DNA of 11,054 bases from the NCBI GenBank assembly GCA_022653215.1, contig JALCSJ010000065.1, forward strand, positions 1 to 11,054, in the 5' to 3' direction. The stretch comes from Acidaminococcaceae bacterium (GTDB lineage Bacteria; Bacillota; Negativicutes; Acidaminococcales; Acidaminococcaceae). Positions 6,369 through 11,054 of this stretch are shown here, piece by piece. The position numbers and the translations under genes were made by a program. The notes beneath the pieces are model-generated. The model was not told where the DNA came from. It ran no database searches and saw only the letters and a program-made list of their open reading frames with translations. Position 1 is the stretch's first letter. Each line of letters begins with the position of its first letter.

Positions 6369-6923
6369 ATGGCAAATAAAAAGATTGATAAAGTTGGTGC
6401 TACAATTCTGGCCGCTTTTTTCCTGATGAGCGGAACTCATATGTATTGCCGTTATGATGTAGGAGCTATGGTAGATACTATGTTTAAAAAAGTATCTGCT
6501 GAGACCATGGCTGTTGCACCTATTGCTCAGGCTCCTATTGCAGCTGCACCGGTTGGGGCACCGGATGCAGAACCGGTTGCCGATGAAGCAATCGAACAAC
6601 CTACCATTACCAGAAATCCATTCCTGGTACCGGCAGCTGCTATGCCTGCTCCTGTTGTCCATGTTCCTTCCGGTCCCGCTTCCAGACCCGGCGTACCCGG
6701 CGGTCCTGCTAATGTTGCAGCTGTACCTGTACAGGAAAGCCGTCCTGTGGTTAAAGGCATTGTCACCAACGGCAGCGATAAGGTAGCTATCATTGAATAC
6801 CGTGGCAGCAGCAATACCTACCGGGTAGGTCAAAGCATCGGCAGCGACTACTCTGTAGACAGTATTGGCAGCGGCGGAGTTTCCATTAACGGTCATAGTA
6901 TTCCGCTGGGAGGTAGAGGCTGA
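6369..6923 (+). CDS. PilP/GspC-like inner-membrane protein linking to the secretin
   Basis: This 184-aa protein has a short cytoplasmic start, one membrane segment (about 9-28), and a long Ala/Pro-rich periplasmic linker (about 47-123). It ends in a small beta domain: VVKGIVTNGSDKVAIIEYRG (127-146), then YRVGQSIGSDYSVDSI and VSINGHSIPL. That ending has the pattern of the homology region of GspC and PilP, which binds the N-terminal domain of the secretin. TRNPF (81-85) resembles the RDPF motif before the beta domain in those families. Start: ATG at 6369 with SD AGGGGG 8 nt upstream. Its stop codon overlaps the secretin start by one base (TGATG), so the partners are translationally coupled. There is no lipoprotein Cys at a signal cleavage site, unlike classical PilP, so topology is closer to GspC. 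Function is inferred from pattern and context; a single name is not certain. Confidence 0.75.
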   Translation: MANKKIDKVGATILAAFFLMSGTHMYCRYDVGAMVDTMFKKVSAETMAVAPIAQAPIAAAPVGAPDAEPVADEAIEQPTITRNPFLVPAAAMPAPVVHVPSGPASRPGVPGGPANVAAVPVQESRPVVKGIVTNGSDKVAIIEYRGSSNTYRVGQSIGSDYSVDSIGSGGVSINGHSIPLGGRG

Positions 6924-8362
6924 TGACCTTTAAGAAAAAACTTGTAGCTTCTTTGAGTCTGGCTTTACTGCTGGGTTTTAACAGCATTGCCCTGGCTAAT
7001 ATTTCTCTTTCCATAAAAGACGGTGATATTAAAGACGTCCTTTCTGCTATTTCTTCTATTTCCGGAAAAAGTATCGTAACAGATGATTCTGTCAAGGGCA
7101 CTATTTCTATTGATTTAAACGATGTGCCTTTTGATACGGCTTTGGATATAGTCACCCGCTCTAAAGGTCTGTCTTATAAAACCACGAATAATGTTATTGT
7201 TGTTTCTACTGCCGAGAACATGGAAAAATTCTTTGGTCGTATGACTATTTTTAAATTACAATATGCCACTGCCAAAGAAGTGGTAGAGTCCTTAAAAGGC
7301 TCTATTTCCAAAGGCATTGGCTTTGATCCCGTTACTAACTCTATTATTTTCAGTGGCAGCATCGGTGATGAAAACAAATTACGTGATGCCTTGAAAGTTT
7401 TGGATGTAGCTACAAAGCAGATTACCCTGGAAGCAAAGATTGTAGCTCTTGAACTGGGAGATGAAAGGAATCTTGGCATTAAATGGGATTGGTCATCAAT
7501 ACCAGAACCGGAATCAAGTAACAGTGATACTACTTATGGTGGTGTTATTAATTGGGGCCATGGTGATACTTCCCGTATTCAGGCAACTTTAACGGCCTTG
7601 TTTACCAACAATAAAGCTAATATTTTGGCAACACCTCGCATTATTACTATCCCCGGGAAACAAGCCAGTATCTTTATTGGTGATCATATTCCTGTTACTA
7701 CGGAAAAGGTTTCCAATGGCAGTACCACTTCTACTACTGAATATGTAGATGCCGGTATTAAGCTTTCCTACACGCCTGTAGTCAGCGAAGATGGCTATAT
7801 TACTGCCGCAGTTCACACAGAAGTAAGTACTGCTACACTGGTCACTACTTTGAAAAACTATAAGATTTCCAGTCGTACAGCAGACACCAATGTTAGAATG
7901 CGCAATGGTGAAACCCTGGTTATCGGCGGTCTGATTAATGAAGAAGAACAAAAGAAGATTGAAAAAATACCGTTCTTATCCAACCTTCCTATTTTAGGAG
8001 AGCTCTTTAAGAACAGGACTAACTCTAAGAAAAAGACAGAAGTTATGATTATTCTGACTCCTTATATTACAGATGCAGGTGACTCTCCTGCTATTTATGA
8101 CCCTCGGACCAAGAATGCTAAGTTCAGTCCTGTGCCCGGCAGTTATGAAGAGACAGAGAATAAGGCTCTGCGCAATGAAGAAGAACGTTTGGAGGATGCT
8201 AAGCAGAATGCGGTAGTTACTACTCCTCCCAAGGTTACTACTTCCACCAGAACTATTAAGGCTTCTGATGTTCAGATTCCGGAGATCAGCGGCAAAAAGT
8301 TAACTATGCGGCAAAAGGCTGACCAGCTTTTGGCGGCACAAAAAGCTAAAAGCGCCAACTAA
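6923..8362 (+). CDS. Short secretin (PilQ/GspD family), outer-membrane pore
   Basis: This 479-aa precursor has a Sec signal peptide (about 1-26, ending SIALA). Its domains are an N0/STN domain (about 27-97: ISLSIKDGDIKDVLSAISSI, with DVPFDTALDIV), one N1 domain (about 105-162), and the secretin beta-barrel domain (about 168-382). The barrel region includes the family signature VRMRNGETLVIGGL (324-337) followed by KIPFLSNLPILGELFK and the end EVMIILTPYI. It forms the multimeric outer-membrane gate through which the pilus or secreted protein passes. It is shorter than usual PilQ or GspD because only one N1-type repeat is present and no AMIN domain. After the barrel comes an unusual tail of about 90 residues (389-479), charged, then Thr/Pro-rich, then helical. 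SD GGGAGG lies in the end of the preceding gene. Transcription is closed by the terminator at 8382-8414. Confidence 0.93.
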   Translation: MTFKKKLVASLSLALLLGFNSIALANISLSIKDGDIKDVLSAISSISGKSIVTDDSVKGTISIDLNDVPFDTALDIVTRSKGLSYKTTNNVIVVSTAENMEKFFGRMTIFKLQYATAKEVVESLKGSISKGIGFDPVTNSIIFSGSIGDENKLRDALKVLDVATKQITLEAKIVALELGDERNLGIKWDWSSIPEPESSNSDTTYGGVINWGHGDTSRIQATLTALFTNNKANILATPRIITIPGKQASIFIGDHIPVTTEKVSNGSTTSTTEYVDAGIKLSYTPVVSEDGYITAAVHTEVSTATLVTTLKNYKISSRTADTNVRMRNGETLVIGGLINEEEQKKIEKIPFLSNLPILGELFKNRTNSKKKTEVMIILTPYITDAGDSPAIYDPRTKNAKFSPVPGSYEETENKALRNEEERLEDAKQNAVVTTPPKVTTSTRTIKASDVQIPEISGKKLTMRQKADQLLAAQKAKSAN

Positions 8363-8381
8363 ATATTTTCAGACAAAAATT

Positions 8382-8414
8382 TAGACTATAGCATATGCTA
8401 TAGTCTATTTTTTT
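8382..8414 (+). terminator. Intrinsic terminator of the secretin unit
   Basis: A perfect 26-bp palindrome (8382-8407, 13-bp half-sites centred between 8394 and 8395) is followed by seven T (8408-8414), 20 nt after the secretin stop. Confidence 0.92.
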
Positions 8415-8418
8415 AGAT

Positions 8419-8536
8419 GGCCTCCGGTTGCGTGTTATCTTTCCTACGGACGAGTCGCTACGCGGCTTAACGGCACTAAAGTGCCTACCGCTGTGCTTTA
8501 CACGTCCCGGAAAGAAAAACACGCTTCCCGTCGGCC
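8419..8536. repeat. About 118-nt multi-arm inverted repeat element (MITE-like or structured RNA)
   Basis: The ends fold back on each other in a series of matching arms: GGCC (8419-8422/8533-8536), CGG/CCG (8425-8427/8528-8530), GCGTGTT/AACACGC (8430-8436/8518-8524), CTTTCC/GGAAAG (8439-8444/8509-8514) and GGACG/CGTCC (8448-8452/8503-8507). Inside are two small hairpins: AGTCGC-TAC-GCGGCT (8453-8467) and GGCAC-TAAA-GTGCC (8472-8485). The pattern is close to symmetric, so either strand could fold. It is GC-rich against AT-rich flanks and sits between convergent genes. No ORF of note is in it. It could be a mobile repeat, an RNA element or the 3' end of the gcvP transcript; I do not recognise a known family. 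Confidence 0.6.
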
Positions 8537-8559
8537 CTTATATATTCTAATATCTCGTT

Positions 8560-8598
8560 CTTAGTCTCTTACCCATTCTTGTCCTTAGTCTCCCCATT
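8560..8598. repeat. Short imperfect direct repeat at the 3' end of gcvPB
   Basis: CTTAGTCTCTTACCCATT (8560-8577) is nearly repeated as CTTAGTCTCCCCATT (8584-8598), the second copy holding the last codons and stop of gcvPB. They differ by a 3-nt insertion. It looks like a small tandem duplication of the gene's end. Confidence 0.5.
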
Positions 8599-10030
8599 TG
8601 ACTACTGGTTTGCGTGCCGCCAAAGTTTCGTCCATGCGCCCTACAATGGTGGTATGAGGCGCCGTCTTTATAACCTCTGCATTTATACTAGCCTCTTTGG
8701 CAATGTCCTTCATAGCCTGAATAAAGCCGTCTAGAGTCTCCTTAGACTCTGTTTCCGTAGGCTCAATCATAATTGCCTCTTCTACAATCATGGGGAAATA
8801 AATTGTAGGCGGATGATAGCCATAGTCCAACAGCCGCTTTGCAATGTCCAAAGTATGAACTCCGTATTCATGCTGAAGCTTGGAAGTCAGCACACATTCA
8901 TGCATACAGAATTTGTCAGCAAAAGGTGAATCATAGGTTCCTTCCAAGGCCTTTTTAATATAGTTGGCGTTGAGCACAGCATCTTCGCTGGCTCTCAGAA
9001 GACCTGTGCCGCCCATAGCCAGAATATAGGCATAGGCTCTAACCATTACCCCAAAGTTGCCGTTAAAGCCAATGACTTTACCGATACTCTTTGGTGAATC
9101 CTGCCAAATATATTTGTCCCCTGTTTTCACAACCTGAGGATTGGGCAGATAAGGCACCAATGCCTTTTTCACTCCTACAGGACCACTGCCGGGACCGCCG
9201 CCGCCGTGAGGCGTGGAGAAGGTTTTGTGCAGATTCAGATGCACCACATCATACCCCATATCTCCGGGCCGTACTACCCCCATAATAGCATTGGAGTTTG
9301 CTCCGTCGTAATATAACAGGCCACCTGCTTCATGAACGATTTTGGCAATAGCTTCGATTTTGTGTTCGAACAAACCCAGAGTGGTAGGATTGGTCAGCAT
9401 CAAAGCTGCTGTATCCTCGCCTACTGCGGCTTTTAAAGCTTCCAAATCAATAGAACCATCTGCTGCAGATTTAATCTCCACTACTTCCATACCGCACATA
9501 GCAGTGGAAGCAGGATTAGTACCATGAGCAGAATCAGGTACAATGACCTTGTTCCGTTTTAAATCATTTCTGTCTCTGTGATAAGCCCGGATAAGTTTCA
9601 GTCCGGTCAGTTCTCCGTGGGCACCGGCAGCCGGTTCCAATGTCATTCCGTCCATACCGGTAATTTCCTGCAAAGCGCCTTTTAAGTTATACATAATCTC
9701 CATGGCACCCTGGACTTCTTCCACCGGCTGCAGAGGATGAAGAGAAGACAGGCCAGGATATCTGGCAACTGCTTCGTTCACTACAGGATTGTATTTCATA
9801 GTGCAGGAACCTAATGGATAGAAACCATTGTCTACACCGAAAGTCCGCTCTGATAGCTGAGTATAGTGGCGTACTACTTCGATCTGGCTCAGCTCCGGCA
9901 GAGGCGCTTTTTCCTGACGGCAATAATTTTCCGGGATAAGACCTTCCTTGACGGGAACATCCAGCACCGGCAGGTCAACGGCTCTGCGGCCCGGCTTGCC
10001 TAATTCGAATAATAAAGGCTGTCTGTCCAT
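8585..10030 (-). CDS. gcvPB: Glycine dehydrogenase (decarboxylating) subunit 2 (P-protein, GcvPB)
   Basis: This 481-aa PLP enzyme is the catalytic half of the two-subunit P-protein. With GcvPA it decarboxylates glycine and passes the aminomethyl group to the lipoyl arm of GcvH, the first step of the glycine cleavage system in the cytoplasm. The PLP lysine is K269 in HLNLHKTFSTPHGGGGPGSG. Other family pieces are NGFYPLGSCTMKYNP (68-82), EPAAGAHGELTG (132-143), DSAHGTNPAS (166-175) and the Gly-rich loop after K269. Length is typical of GcvPB. Its ATG overlaps the gcvPA stop by one base (TAATG), with a GGGGGTGAG SD, so expression is coupled. No canonical terminator follows it; the folded element at 8419-8536 is the only strong structure downstream. 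Confidence 0.97.
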   Translation of the reverse strand: MDRQPLLFELGKPGRRAVDLPVLDVPVKEGLIPENYCRQEKAPLPELSQIEVVRHYTQLSERTFGVDNGFYPLGSCTMKYNPVVNEAVARYPGLSSLHPLQPVEEVQGAMEIMYNLKGALQEITGMDGMTLEPAAGAHGELTGLKLIRAYHRDRNDLKRNKVIVPDSAHGTNPASTAMCGMEVVEIKSAADGSIDLEALKAAVGEDTAALMLTNPTTLGLFEHKIEAIAKIVHEAGGLLYYDGANSNAIMGVVRPGDMGYDVVHLNLHKTFSTPHGGGGPGSGPVGVKKALVPYLPNPQVVKTGDKYIWQDSPKSIGKVIGFNGNFGVMVRAYAYILAMGGTGLLRASEDAVLNANYIKKALEGTYDSPFADKFCMHECVLTSKLQHEYGVHTLDIAKRLLDYGYHPPTIYFPMIVEEAIMIEPTETESKETLDGFIQAMKDIAKEASINAEVIKTAPHTTIVGRMDETLAARKPVVKWGD

Positions 10031-11054
10031 TATCTCACCCCCATACTGGCAACTAAAGCATCTATTTCTTGTTTCGTTCTTTTTTCCGTAACGGCAATTA
10101 ACATATGTCCTGCCAGTTCCGGATAGTATTGGCCCAGGTCCAGTCCGCCGATAATTTTCTTAGCGTAGAGCTTTTCATTGATTTCGGCAATTTTCCCGGG
10201 AACTTTCACTACGAATTCCTGGAAAAATGGTGTCTTAAATGCCAAGGGTATACCTTGAGCAGCTAGCTGTTCAGCAGCATAATGAGCCTTGGCCATGGAC
10301 TGACCGGCGACCTCCACAAAGCCTTCTTTGCCTACTGTAGCCAGATACACAGACACAGCCAAAGCACATAAAGCTTCGTTAGAGCAAATATTGGAAGTAG
10401 CTTTTTCCCTGCGGATATGCTGTTCCCTAGCTTGGAGTGTCAGCACAAAGCCACGTTTACCATTTACATCCACCGTTTCTCCTACAATACGGCCGGGCAT
10501 TTTGCGCATAAGTTTTTTAGTAACAGCCATATAGCCTATATACGGTCCGCCGAATGCTAAAGGCAATCCCAAAGACTGACCTTCACCTACGGCAATGTCA
10601 GCTCCCAGCTTGCCCGGTGCTTCTAAAACGGCCAAAGCAAAGGGGTCGCAGATAGCAGTAAAGAGCGCCTTTACTCCATGGGTAATTTCAGCTAGTTTTT
10701 GCAAATCTTCAATGGAACCAAAGAAATTGGGACTTTGGATTAAAACTGCTGCGGTATTTTTAGAAATGGCTTTTTCCAGCTCGCTGACCGGCGTCACCCC
10801 GTCTTCATAGCCGATTTCTTTTACTACATAGTCTCTATCCTTAGCATAGGTTCTCAGAACCTGACGGTAGTTAGGATGCAGGGAACGGGCTACCAGGATT
10901 TCCTTTCTTTTGGTTGCCTCACAAGACAGCACCGCAGCTTCTGCTGCCGCCGTAGCTCCGTCGTACATAGAAGCATTGGAAACATCCATACCGGTGATTT
11001 GGCAGATCATGGTCTGATATTCCCACAAGGCCTGGAGATAGCCCTGGGAAATCT
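10030..11054 (-). CDS. gcvPA: Glycine dehydrogenase (decarboxylating) subunit 1 (GcvPA), C-terminal part, cut by window edge
   Basis: About 340 codons are visible and the frame stays open to the right edge, so the start is outside. The first residues in the window, ISQGYLQALWEYQTMICQIT, continued by GMDVSNASMYDGATAAAEAA, are the conserved segment that lies roughly 110 residues into GcvPA of normal length (about 440-450 aa). The TTG at 11028 is therefore an internal Leu codon, not a start. Further family marks are GEGQSLGLPLAFGGPYIGYM, TLQAREQHIRREKATSNICS and NEALCAL. GcvPA pairs with GcvPB but lacks the PLP lysine itself. The usual upstream partners gcvT and gcvH would be expected to the right of the window. 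Confidence 0.96.
   Translation of the reverse strand, partial: ISQGYLQALWEYQTMICQITGMDVSNASMYDGATAAAEAAVLSCEATKRKEILVARSLHPNYRQVLRTYAKDRDYVVKEIGYEDGVTPVSELEKAISKNTAAVLIQSPNFFGSIEDLQKLAEITHGVKALFTAICDPFALAVLEAPGKLGADIAVGEGQSLGLPLAFGGPYIGYMAVTKKLMRKMPGRIVGETVDVNGKRGFVLTLQAREQHIRREKATSNICSNEALCALAVSVYLATVGKEGFVEVAGQSMAKAHYAAEQLAAQGIPLAFKTPFFQEFVVKVPGKIAEINEKLYAKKIIGGLDLGQYYPELAGHMLIAVTEKRTKQEIDALVASMGVR

Noticed and set aside
6348..6896. Minus-strand 182-codon ORF opposite the PilP-like gene
   Set aside because: It lies wholly antisense to a gene with good promoter, SD and operon context. Its Cys/Ser/Arg/Asn-rich product looks like an antisense shadow.
7589..7951. Minus-strand 120-codon ORF within the secretin gene
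   Set aside because: Antisense to the conserved secretin domain; no SD or family pattern.
10030..11028. Treating the TTG at 11028 as the gcvPA start
   Set aside because: The frame continues to the right edge with conserved GcvPA residues (SQGYLQAL), so the gene is truncated by the window.
1..11054. CRISPR array, tRNA, rRNA, transposase or phage genes
   Set aside because: No regularly spaced repeats, cloverleaf tRNA sequence, rRNA motifs, or transposase/integrase coding were seen on either strand.

Overview
The window suggests a low-to-mid GC diderm Firmicute, most likely of the Negativicutes (Selenomonadales, Veillonellales or Acidaminococcales type). The reasoning combines several signs: Firmicutes-style strong Shine-Dalgarno sequences, a glycine dehydrogenase split into two subunits (GcvPA/GcvPB), and a secretin, which needs an outer membrane to sit in. 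The genus cannot be fixed from the sequence alone.

Layout, left to right. (1) 1-291, minus: the 5' end of a family 2 glycosyltransferase gene that runs off the left edge, with a good sigma-70 type promoter at 323-351. (2) 420-1370, minus: a secreted GH5 endoglucanase. (3) 1371-1566: a spacer with a 33-bp near-perfect inverted repeat and the pilin gene's intrinsic terminator. (4) 1567-6168, minus: a type IV pilus / type II secretion-like block, transcribed pilB, pilT, pilC, then major prepilin. The prepilin has its own strong promoter, whose -10 lies inside a sequence matching the Fur box at 16 of 19 positions. (5) 6169-6368: a divergent promoter region. (6) 6369-8362, plus: a PilP/GspC-like inner-membrane protein gene overlapping a short secretin gene by one base, closed by a strong terminator. 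(7) 8415-8584: a convergent spacer with a roughly 118-nt multi-arm inverted repeat element of unknown nature. (8) 8585-11054, minus: gcvPB and the 3' part of gcvPA (P-protein of the glycine cleavage system), overlapping by one base.

The two divergent pilus units supply most of an envelope-spanning machine. PilB powers assembly and PilT powers retraction, PilC is the inner-membrane platform, the prepilin is the fibre subunit, the secretin is the outer-membrane pore, and the PilP/GspC-like protein links inner membrane to secretin. PilM, PilN, PilO, minor pilins and prepilin peptidase are not in the window. PilB carries two nearly complete MshEN c-di-GMP-binding motifs. The GH5 enzyme next to the machine has a Sec signal and could be a secreted client, but that is inference. 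The glycine cleavage genes and the glycosyltransferase look like unrelated neighbours.

The points most worth a second look are the Fur-like operator on the pilin promoter, the folded element at 8419-8536, the palindrome at 1437-1469, the c-di-GMP motifs in PilB, and the compact secretin with a 90-residue C-terminal tail.
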